Shown: positions 43,164-51,385 of the stretch, piece by piece | How positions within the stretch are numbered: position 1 is the first letter of the stretch | Layout of the letters: each line of letters starts with the position of its first letter | Source of the DNA: an uncultured Saprospiraceae bacterium | Lineage (GTDB): Bacteria > Bacteroidota > Bacteroidia > Chitinophagales > Saprospiraceae | DNA length: 64,000 bases | Direction of reading: 5' to 3' | Assembly (NCBI GenBank): GCA_938045585.1 | Contig: CALIAU010000005.1 | Coordinates: 1-64,000, forward strand | Position numbers and translations under genes: made by a program | Notes under the pieces: model-generated | Databases searched by the model: none | The model's input: the letters and a program-made list of their open reading frames with translations, nothing else | Told to the model about the DNA's origin: nothing

Positions 43164-46100
43164 TTAATTCTTAATAAAACTTCTACTTAGCATTCCTTTA
43201 GATGTTGAAAGTCTCAAGAGGTAGAAACCATCAGTAAGCTGCTTTACTGGGAGCATCAGTTCCTGTTTATCAGCTCCATCAACTATATACATCACTTTGC
43301 CATTTAGATCGTAGATAGTGGCTGCAGATATTTGTTCTTCAGCGTATACATACAATGTTTCTGAAACAGGATTTGGATATACATTTGCCTCCATGTTACT
43401 TGCTAGGTCATCTATGTTATTTGGAATAGCCACAGTAGTGCTCGTCGTATTTGTTATAATCGGAAAATTAAAATCAAAATAAATTTCAGCTGTATTCTCA
43501 ATGACATCTCCCAAGACCAAGTTGTCCCGAGTTTTAATTTTAAACACTATGTAACCATCATTTGTGTCATCGTCAAAGGGCAGGTTGATATCTTGAAAAA
43601 TAAACTCTACAATATCTCCCTCTATCTGGGTACGCATAGGATGGCTAGCGTCTAATGGTACCAAGGTATTAATATCAAAGGCTACTGGGTCAATAGAATC
43701 CCGAACAACAATGTTAACTGCCTCTGCTGTACCTGTGTTTTCAAAACGAATCATATATCGAATAAATTCTCCCACTAATTCTGGCTCTATGTTCTGCCCA
43801 TTCAAACAGGTTTTATCATTTGGGTCAAAGGAATTAACTACAAGCTGTCTAAAGACATCTTGATTATCACCGGGGTTAATATCATCTACATCATCTATTG
43901 CGATGGATGCAATAAACGAAAGTTTATCACCGCCGTTTAGTGGGGGATCGTCCATTGGAGAATTCAGTTCCATGGTAAATCTAATTTCCCTTTTTTCAAA
44001 TGGCTTTAGGTCTTCAAAAGACCAGAATAATAAATTCCCAGTTGCATTATCCTCTTCTGGATTGGCACTAATGAGTTCCATAGTCATTGCAGAATAAAAG
44101 AGTCGGACTGTTCCAGACTGAATAGTATTTCCTTTATTGCTATACACCAATTTGTAGTCTGTTTCAAATCCAGGTCTAGCCTCTTCTAAGGGTACCATAT
44201 ATACTTCCACATCATCCTTTGTACCAATAGGCTCAATGCAAAAGTCTTGCAATAGCAGATCAGTGGATCCAGGAAATTCCACGTTTAATGAACTTGGGCT
44301 TACACTAAAAGCTGTAGGATCTTCTAATACGGGGACAACTGTATAAGTTCCTTCAGCCAGATATATATTATAGTTTCCTGAAGTACCTGAGAGAACTATG
44401 CCATTGTCTGTTCCATTATCAATTTCAAATTTAAAGTTTGGTAAAAACGCATCTTGCTCATTGCAGCCATTATTATCCGCATCAAAAATGCTTCTACCTG
44501 AAATTCTATACGCTTGTCCTCCATCTATATAAGGACAATATGAATTCACACTTACATCGCCTAAACCCAAGGCATCTAATTCTAATTGAACATTCAACAA
44601 CTCAAAATCGTCAGCACAGATATATTGCAGATCTGTATTCCCTTCTAGTTCTAAGAAATCATTAGCCCCATTCCTAATAAAGACTGTCTCCAATCTATTA
44701 TTTCTAAGATTGATAACAGGATCTGAGGAATTTTGACTCAGTGTAAACGTCCGTAGCTTTAAATTTTCAAGATTGATAAATGATAGTAAGGGACAGTCTG
44801 TAATTTCGATTGTTTCTAGAGATCCTTCCAAGAAATGTGAAGCGTCTAGATTATCTAAGACTGGGCAAGATCGTATGGTAAGATCTATCAAGCTCGTTTG
44901 CCCACAATCAAACCACCTGAGCTTAGGAAAGTCAACTAGTTCAAAACTTGTCAAATTATTATCTCCAATAAATACATCTTCAAGAATTTTAAGATTGGAA
45001 ATATCTAAGCTACTCAACATATTTCCAGAACAATTTAAAAATTCAAGAGAATCTTGTTCGCTTAGATCTAGGGTACCAATTCCCAAATTGATACAAGCAA
45101 ATCTACGCAGTGCGTCAATATTACTCAGATCCACAGAACTTATATTATTGCTACCAATAAAAAGTGTTTCAAGCTTATTGAGATTTGTAAGATCTAAATT
45201 ACTTATCGCATTCCCACTACAGGATAAAACTTCCAGCTGAGTCAGCATAGCAACATCTAATTCAGATATTTCATTTCCAAAGCAAACCAGCGTAGTTAAA
45301 TTCACAAGGTCAGTGACTGGCAATTCTGTTAAAGCGTTATTTCCACATTCTAAGACTTCAAGATTTACCTTATCTGCAACATCCAATTCTTCAATTTCAG
45401 TATTGTCAGTACATCGCAACACGCGTAGCGCATCCAAATTACTTATGTCCAACTCTGTTAATAATGGATTGAAACTACAATCTAAAACTTCAAGATTCGT
45501 AAGAGCGGATATATCCAATTCTTGTAAATCATTATAACTACATTCCAGCTCTCTTAAATTAGTCAGCATAGCAACATCTAGAGATTGGATCATATTGAAA
45601 TTAAGTCTCAGCACCTCCAATTCCGTTAATGCAGAAATCTCAAGCTCAGTAAGTAGGCCTGAATCAGTAAGAATGAGTTCTTTTATTTTGTTAGCACCTG
45701 TAAGTGTAACGTCACTTAGCATAAAACAAGATGTGCACTCTACATACTCTAACTCTACAAGTCCATCCAAGTTTAGATAAAAGATTTCGGAGTCTCTTAA
45801 ACGAATAGATTTAAGAGCGATGGCGCCATCTAAAAATAGATCCATTAAACCAGTACAAGTAGGACAGTCAAATGATTCCAAACTGCTAGCGCCCGCAATA
45901 TTAACTGCAGATATGAAACTATTATCTAATTCTAAGCTGCTTAGAGATGTGGCATTTATAAGATCTAAAGAAGCCACTCCAAAGCAATCTAAACAGCGTA
46001 GCGTATCTAAACTAGCCAGTTCGTTTGCTTCAATAAAATTAAAACTACCAGAGCTTAGATCTACATAGCTAAGCTTCTCAAGTCCTGAGATATTCAGCAT

Positions 46101-46364
46101 AGCAGCACCGACATTGTTCAGTAATTCTAATCTTTCCAGATTCGCAAATTCTGCGATGCCATGATAATCCATAATATATGCATCTGGAATAATAAGCTCC
46201 GTGATAGCCTCTGCTTCTGTCAACTGAATGATACCATCACTGTTCGTATCGTAACCCGCATCTATCAGGTGTTGTAAAAATCCTGGGTCGACTATATCTA
46301 CATCTTGGGCAGAGATTATTGAACTAAGACATAAAAAGAGAGCGAGAGTAAGAAATTGTTTCAT
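43164..46364 (-). CDS. Secreted leucine-rich-repeat protein with T9SS sorting domain
   Basis: This 1066-residue protein has a signal peptide (ending SAQ at about 19), then an EF-hand-like calcium loop DTNSDGIIQLTEAE (about 39-52), then a long run of leucine-rich repeats, about residues 60-600, of the form SALTNLEVLDCSFNPLLTEL. A Bacteroidota repeat domain follows (NDKTCLNGQNIEPELVGEFI, then RYMIRFENTGTAEAVNIVVR), and a T9SS type A domain ends it (VYPNPVSETLYVYAEE, DGFYLLRLSTSKG). Predicted surface-exposed, suited to binding proteins or glycans. It lies upstream of the precursor peptides on the same strand with 230 bp between them. Confidence 0.88.
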   Translation of the reverse strand: MKQFLTLALFLCLSSIISAQDVDIVDPGFLQHLIDAGYDTNSDGIIQLTEAEAITELIIPDAYIMDYHGIAEFANLERLELLNNVGAAMLNISGLEKLSYVDLSSGSFNFIEANELASLDTLRCLDCFGVASLDLINATSLSSLELDNSFISAVNIAGASSLESFDCPTCTGLMDLFLDGAIALKSIRLRDSEIFYLNLDGLVELEYVECTSCFMLSDVTLTGANKIKELILTDSGLLTELEISALTELEVLRLNFNMIQSLDVAMLTNLRELECSYNDLQELDISALTNLEVLDCSFNPLLTELDISNLDALRVLRCTDNTEIEELDVADKVNLEVLECGNNALTELPVTDLVNLTTLVCFGNEISELDVAMLTQLEVLSCSGNAISNLDLTNLNKLETLFIGSNNISSVDLSNIDALRRFACINLGIGTLDLSEQDSLEFLNCSGNMLSSLDISNLKILEDVFIGDNNLTSFELVDFPKLRWFDCGQTSLIDLTIRSCPVLDNLDASHFLEGSLETIEITDCPLLSFINLENLKLRTFTLSQNSSDPVINLRNNRLETVFIRNGANDFLELEGNTDLQYICADDFELLNVQLELDALGLGDVSVNSYCPYIDGGQAYRISGRSIFDADNNGCNEQDAFLPNFKFEIDNGTDNGIVLSGTSGNYNIYLAEGTYTVVPVLEDPTAFSVSPSSLNVEFPGSTDLLLQDFCIEPIGTKDDVEVYMVPLEEARPGFETDYKLVYSNKGNTIQSGTVRLFYSAMTMELISANPEEDNATGNLLFWSFEDLKPFEKREIRFTMELNSPMDDPPLNGGDKLSFIASIAIDDVDDINPGDNQDVFRQLVVNSFDPNDKTCLNGQNIEPELVGEFIRYMIRFENTGTAEAVNIVVRDSIDPVAFDINTLVPLDASHPMRTQIEGDIVEFIFQDINLPFDDDTNDGYIVFKIKTRDNLVLGDVIENTAEIYFDFNFPIITNTTSTTVAIPNNIDDLASNMEANVYPNPVSETLYVYAEEQISAATIYDLNGKVMYIVDGADKQELMLPVKQLTDGFYLLRLSTSKGMLSRSFIKN

Positions 46365-46498
46365 ATTGCATATAAATTGCTTAGCTGAATATACGAAGAT
46401 GTAGGCGAATGGTCTAGGATTTAAAAGATAAATGGGGAGAGCAAGAATTGTAAGTTCTTAAGACTAGCATTATGATTATAATTAGCATATAAGGATTT

Positions 46499-46591
46499 GG
46501 ACATCCCCCTAGACCATTCCATGGTCTAGGGTCGGGTCATCCAGGGGTTCCGTCCCTTGCGGGACCCTCCGGCCCTTACTACCCCTGATGC
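46499..46591 (+). repeat. Dispersed intergenic repeat, copy C, with 10-bp hairpin
   Basis: On the plus strand: GGACATCCCCC, then the hairpin CCCTAGACCA/TGGTCTAGGG (46507-46516, 46522-46531, loop TTCCA), GGGTCGGGTCATCCAGGGG, TTCCGTCCC, and CCCTTACTACCCCTGATGC. It corresponds to copies A and B. The 46365-46750 gap (386 bp) also has the 45-nt hairpin at 46673-46717 and no supported gene. Confidence 0.8.
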
Positions 46592-46672
46592 AGGTGATAT
46601 CATCTATCTATCATCACTCAAAACCACCATGCAGATACAAAGCACGATTAGCCTTAATTTGTATTTTGTAAA

Positions 46673-46717
46673 TTGCTTGCTGCGTCAACAGTTAAAACTG
46701 ACTACGCTAACAAGCAA
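46673..46717. repeat. Imperfect 45-nt nested hairpin upstream of the helicase gene
   Basis: TTGCTTG pairs with CAAGCAA, GCGT with ACGC, and CAGT with ACTG around a TAAA loop, with small symmetric internal loops. It ends 33 bp before the helicase start. It could be an operator, a leader hairpin, or a degenerate repeat. Confidence 0.5.
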
Positions 46718-46750
46718 GACAAAATCTAAACCTTAGAACAGAAAAACGAT

Positions 46751-49700
46751 ATGGGAGATACTCGTCTGATAAAAGAAAAATTTAGGAAGAACTACAAAAA
46801 AGAATTAGATCGTCTGAATCCGGAACAACGGGCTGCTGTAGATCGCACAGAGGGACCAGTGCTTGTTATTGCTGGACCGGGAACGGGTAAAACGCAGATT
46901 CTTGCTGTACGTATTGGGAAAATTTTGGAGGAGTCGCAGGTAGATCCGCATAATATTCTCTGCCTGACTTTTACGGATGCTGGTAGCATTGCAATGCGCC
47001 GACGATTAGTCTCGATTATTGGGCCTGCTGCACATAAGGTACATATCTATACCTTTCATTCTTTTGCTAATCAGGTGATACAAGATAATCTAGGATACTT
47101 TGGAGATTTTAGACAGCTAGAGCCATTGAGTGATCTGGAAAAGGTGGACCTCTATCGCGATCTGATCGATGAATTACCTATGGGCAATGTGATTAAGCGG
47201 CTTAAGGGGGATATGTATTACGAGGCGAAGCCAATGGAGAATTTGTTTGCCATGATGAAGAAGGAAAATTTGTCACCAGAAGATATGCATAATCGTCTTG
47301 CGCAATATTTTGCGGATCTGCGTGAAGATGGTGATACATTTATATGCAAACGAAAAACAACTGGCAAGGATGGAGTTGTCTATACGAAGGGGGATTTAAG
47401 AGAAGATAAGTACACCGAGTTTGTTGCAAAATTTGATAGATTAAAGGCGGCTATAGATATCTACCCACTGTTTACAAAAAAAATGGATGAGCTGGGGCGC
47501 TATGATTACAATGATATGATACTATGGGTATTGCGTGGGTTTAACGAGAATCCAGATTTACTCGCTGAATATCAAGAACGCTATCATTATTTTCTTGTGG
47601 ATGAATTCCAAGACACGAATGGTGCTCAGAATGCGATCTTAGAAAAATTAATTGACTACTGGGAGGAGCCAAATGTCTTTGTAGTAGGTGATGATGATCA
47701 GGCAATTTATAAATTCCAAGGAGCGAACTTATCAAATATCCGTGATTTCAAATCGAAATATAATCCTGCTACTGAGGTACTGGTAAATAACTATAGATCG
47801 AATCAAGAAATTCTAGATTATTCAAAGGTTCTTATAGAAAATAATTCTGAACGTATTATAAACGAGGATACTGAACTCTCCAAAGAACTTGTTGCTGCAG
47901 GGGAAGAAAAGGACCATCCACTTACTCCGCAGATCAGACATTTTGATAATTTGACGCAGGAACAAACGTATATCTGTAACGAAATTTTACGCCTGCATGA
48001 CGATCCAGAAATAGATCTGAATGAGGTAGCTGTTATCTACAGGAATCATAAGCAGGCAGAGAATATTGTAGCAGTACTAGAAAAGAAGAGTGTCCCACTG
48101 AATATAAAGAAGAAGATCAACATTCTTAAAGATCCACTTGCTGACAATCTACTTAATATCTTGTATTACGTTTCTTCTGAGTACGAAAATCCACACAGCC
48201 AAGAGTATCGTTTGTTTGAAATGATGCATTATAATTTCTTTGCTATCCCCTCTTCAGATATTGCACGTATTGCTTTGTATTGCCGCGCTGATGATACACT
48301 CCACTGGAGGGATGTCATTGGAGAGCGAAAGACCTTAGAAAACATAGGAGTTCAAAAAATTGATGCCATTTTGCAACTGCACCATTTGATAGATAGCTGG
48401 ATTGCGGATATTGCAAATGTAACCTTACAAATGCTATATCATAATATCATTAATGATGGGCATGTCTTGCAACACACATTTAAGAGCCCTGAAAAGGTAT
48501 GGCAATTACAGATTATAAGTTCGCTAATGGATTTCATCAAAGAGGAATCCACGAAACAGCCTAACATTAAATTGCATGAGTTTTTAGCCATCATCGATAA
48601 GATGAAGGAGAATGACTTACGTCTGGAGTTGAACAAGGTGCAGCATGCAAATTCTGGGGTGAATTTTGTGACGGCGCACTCGAGCAAGGGACTCGAATTT
48701 ACGCATGTCTATATCATTGGTGCAACAAAAAATATTTGGGACAAATCACCTGGTAGTCAGGGTAGATACAAATATCCAGATAATGTAAATGCAGATGTAG
48801 AAACAAATACGGAAGACGAACGTCGATTATTTTATGTTGCCATGACGCGTGCAAAATCAGACTTGCAAATTTTATACTCACTCAATAATGAGGCTGGAAA
48901 AGGATTAGAGGCAAGCACCTTTGTAGATGAAATATGTAGTGAAGAGGGTGTTGAGCGGATAGCAACGGAGGTAGATTCTGCAGAAATTGAAGAGTTTCAG
49001 ATGCATGTACTTCTTAAAACGAATAAAAAGATTGAGCTAATAGAGCATGATCTCATCGATAAATTTTTAGAGAAATATGTACTCAGCGTTACGCATCTAA
49101 ACAAATATCTGCGCTGCCCTATGACCTTTTATTTTGAAAGCATTTTGCGGGTGCCTTCTGCCCGAAATAAATATTCGGGTTTTGGAAATGCTGTTCACCA
49201 TGCTTTACAATATTATTATCAGGGTCTAGAGAAAAAAGAAAGTGGAAAGGATCAACTTATTCATCACTTCAACTATGGAATGGTGAAGTACAAGGCGCAC
49301 TTTACTGACACGGAATTTAAAAATCTAAGTGCCTATGGCAAACAGGTATTTGAACAATATTATGATAGCTACCTTGCTGATCTTCCAGAAAAGAAATCCT
49401 TCTTTTTGGAAGAGAAGATTAAAGAAGCGGAGTATAAGGGTATTCCTATAAAGGGGGTTCTAGATTTGATAGAAGTAAACGGAACCGAGGCACATGCCGT
49501 GGACTATAAAACAGGGGACTTTACAAAATATGAGACGAGTAAAAAACTAAAAGCGCCAAAAGTGACGGATGAGGAGGATATAGGCGGAGACTACTGGAGA
49601 CAAATTGTATTTTACAAACTACTCTTGGATAGTGATAAGAAGCGTAAGTTAAATATGGTTGCAGGGACAATTGATTTTGTGGAGCCCGATAAAAAAACGG

Positions 49701-49909
49701 GTAAACAGAAGCGAGAAAAAATTGTGGTTACTCCAGCACATATTGAAAAGGTTGGTGCTCAGATAACAGAGACTTGGGAGAACATCAAGGCACATAAGTT
49801 TAATCAGGTCTGTGAAGAAGAACGATGCTACTGGTGTAATTTTGTAAGAAATGATTATGTCTTTAGTGGAGAGGTGGATGCGGAAGCTTTAGAGGATTTG
49901 GAGGTCTAA
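46751..49909 (+). CDS. UvrD-type helicase fused to Fe-S PD-(D/E)XK nuclease
   Basis: This 1052-residue SF1A helicase has Walker A AGPGTGKT (41-48), motif II LVDEFQDTN, motif III GDDDQAIYKFQGA, VNFVTAHSSKGLEFTHVYII, and motif VI RRLFYVAMTRAKSDLQ. The C-terminal third is a PD-(D/E)XK nuclease: SVTHLNKYLRCPMTFYFES, GFGNAVHHALQYYY, GVLDLIEVNG, VDYKTGDFTKY. One Cys in LRCP plus three in CEEERCYWC near the end would ligate a 4Fe-4S cluster, as in AddB and Cas4. It therefore combines AddA-like motor and AddB-like nuclease features in one chain and probably processes DNA ends. No partner gene is adjacent. Confidence 0.9.
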   Translation: MGDTRLIKEKFRKNYKKELDRLNPEQRAAVDRTEGPVLVIAGPGTGKTQILAVRIGKILEESQVDPHNILCLTFTDAGSIAMRRRLVSIIGPAAHKVHIYTFHSFANQVIQDNLGYFGDFRQLEPLSDLEKVDLYRDLIDELPMGNVIKRLKGDMYYEAKPMENLFAMMKKENLSPEDMHNRLAQYFADLREDGDTFICKRKTTGKDGVVYTKGDLREDKYTEFVAKFDRLKAAIDIYPLFTKKMDELGRYDYNDMILWVLRGFNENPDLLAEYQERYHYFLVDEFQDTNGAQNAILEKLIDYWEEPNVFVVGDDDQAIYKFQGANLSNIRDFKSKYNPATEVLVNNYRSNQEILDYSKVLIENNSERIINEDTELSKELVAAGEEKDHPLTPQIRHFDNLTQEQTYICNEILRLHDDPEIDLNEVAVIYRNHKQAENIVAVLEKKSVPLNIKKKINILKDPLADNLLNILYYVSSEYENPHSQEYRLFEMMHYNFFAIPSSDIARIALYCRADDTLHWRDVIGERKTLENIGVQKIDAILQLHHLIDSWIADIANVTLQMLYHNIINDGHVLQHTFKSPEKVWQLQIISSLMDFIKEESTKQPNIKLHEFLAIIDKMKENDLRLELNKVQHANSGVNFVTAHSSKGLEFTHVYIIGATKNIWDKSPGSQGRYKYPDNVNADVETNTEDERRLFYVAMTRAKSDLQILYSLNNEAGKGLEASTFVDEICSEEGVERIATEVDSAEIEEFQMHVLLKTNKKIELIEHDLIDKFLEKYVLSVTHLNKYLRCPMTFYFESILRVPSARNKYSGFGNAVHHALQYYYQGLEKKESGKDQLIHHFNYGMVKYKAHFTDTEFKNLSAYGKQVFEQYYDSYLADLPEKKSFFLEEKIKEAEYKGIPIKGVLDLIEVNGTEAHAVDYKTGDFTKYETSKKLKAPKVTDEEDIGGDYWRQIVFYKLLLDSDKKRKLNMVAGTIDFVEPDKKTGKQKREKIVVTPAHIEKVGAQITETWENIKAHKFNQVCEEERCYWCNFVRNDYVFSGEVDAEALEDLEV

Positions 49910-49961
49910 GGGGGACAAACGTTAGATTTTATACGATCGACGTTGGAGTTAGATTTTGTTG

Positions 49962-51275
49962 CTATTGTAATTCTACGCGTTTCAGTATGCGTTCACCCTG
50001 TCCGGGGACTAGTGAGGAATTTGTAAAATACAATACCCCATTGTGGATAATCATTTTTTCTACAAAGGACGCATGGACACTGTACTGTTCAGCATCTTTT
50101 CCATTAATAGTGTTTATGCGAGTAAAGTAGACCTTGCTCCCCTGCCTTTGTACTGCGTATAAATCATTTCTAGCTAAATCTAGCAGAATATTATCCTTTG
50201 ACTTCCACCCATCTTGTTGTGAGTATTCCAGTGCATATTGTTCTAATTTCTCACCTTCTTGAGTATACTTTATGAGCTTGTGCTTTTCATGGTCAAATAA
50301 GAGTATAGAATCTTGTTTACTCAGTAAGAAAAAATCCACGGGCAAATAAAAACTTCTATTTAATAGGGTTCCCCATTGTGCGGCTGAACGTGCATTGACA
50401 GCTGGATCAGGTGAATGGCTTGCGTGTACTCCCAGATAAAGCGGGCCCTCGCCGTTTGCATAGTCCATGTAACGTTTATCATAAGGCAAACGAGCAAGAT
50501 TTTCTTTATCATCTACTTTGGCAAAAACAAAGGCTTCTTCCTTTTTCCTATGATATGCCATAATGGAAGAAACCTGTTTATATTTTGATTTATTTTCTAG
50601 GTACACATAATCCTCCGTTTGTGCACGACAGGGTTCTATAAATTGTTTGAACCGTTTGCGCGTATCCTTATCTATTATAAATATGGAGTCCTGGCTGGTA
50701 TGTAACTGGAGCACATGAAATTCTCCCACTAAGAAGTTTGTTCCAAAACAACTTGTGAAAAGTTCTTCGGCTTTTTTAATATTCGGTAAGGCCTGTGTAT
50801 GTAAGACCTTCCCATCTAGGTCTGCTAATTTAAGCACATAGCTTTTCCCATTTCTCTTGGACAGCATCAAGATTCTATCCTCAGAAATTACAAAGTCCCG
50901 AATCGTTTCATAACGTACAGTAAGATCTTGGGGAATACGTTCCGCATAGATTGTGAGTTCGTCAATAAGTTCACTATTAGTTTTCATAGCAACCCTCTTG
51001 GGAAATTCCTTAATGGGAATTGACTGCGAGAAATACCCTAGATACTGTACTGAAAGCAAACTTCTATCATCTTCGTATGCTAAACTAAATTGCCCTTTTG
51101 CATTACTAACTGTACCCTCTCCTGTTTGCAAGTTGAGTACAGTGGCGCCTACAAGAGCTTCTGAAGTCTTTGCATCTATGATTGTTCCAGATACGATCTT
51201 AGATTCTACTTGAGAAAAGCCCGCGGCAGTACCCCAGAGAAACAAGAGAAGAAAGGACCATTTTGACCAGTTCAT
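49962..51275 (-). CDS. Secreted carboxypeptidase-regulatory-like domain and propeller-type protein
   Basis: This 437-residue protein has a signal peptide (about 1-21, ending GFSQ), then a CarboxypepD_reg-like beta-sandwich (VSGTIIDAKTSEALVGATVL, GEGTVSNAKGQFSLAYED) as at the N-terminus of TonB-dependent receptors. From about residue 105 repeats such as RILMLSKRNGKSYVLKLADL suggest a six-bladed propeller. No T9SS sorting domain is seen, so it may stay in the periplasm or outer membrane. It converges on the helicase gene with 52 bp between. Role unknown. Confidence 0.72.
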   Translation of the reverse strand: MNWSKWSFLLLFLWGTAAGFSQVESKIVSGTIIDAKTSEALVGATVLNLQTGEGTVSNAKGQFSLAYEDDRSLLSVQYLGYFSQSIPIKEFPKRVAMKTNSELIDELTIYAERIPQDLTVRYETIRDFVISEDRILMLSKRNGKSYVLKLADLDGKVLHTQALPNIKKAEELFTSCFGTNFLVGEFHVLQLHTSQDSIFIIDKDTRKRFKQFIEPCRAQTEDYVYLENKSKYKQVSSIMAYHRKKEEAFVFAKVDDKENLARLPYDKRYMDYANGEGPLYLGVHASHSPDPAVNARSAAQWGTLLNRSFYLPVDFFLLSKQDSILLFDHEKHKLIKYTQEGEKLEQYALEYSQQDGWKSKDNILLDLARNDLYAVQRQGSKVYFTRINTINGKDAEQYSVHASFVEKMIIHNGVLYFTNSSLVPGQGERILKRVELQ

Positions 51276-51385
51276 TGTATTAATATAATGAACAAATTAC
51301 TTCTCTTGATTAATTCTCTGGTGGATTGTCGGGGTGAGTTACTTAATAAGACTGGTTTTATGTATTATGTTATAGTAAAGAATTT

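Noticed and set aside
44438-46068. Frames on the opposite strand of the LRR gene
   Set aside because: They mirror the LRR repeat codons; Leu-rich repeats create long antisense frames by codon bias.
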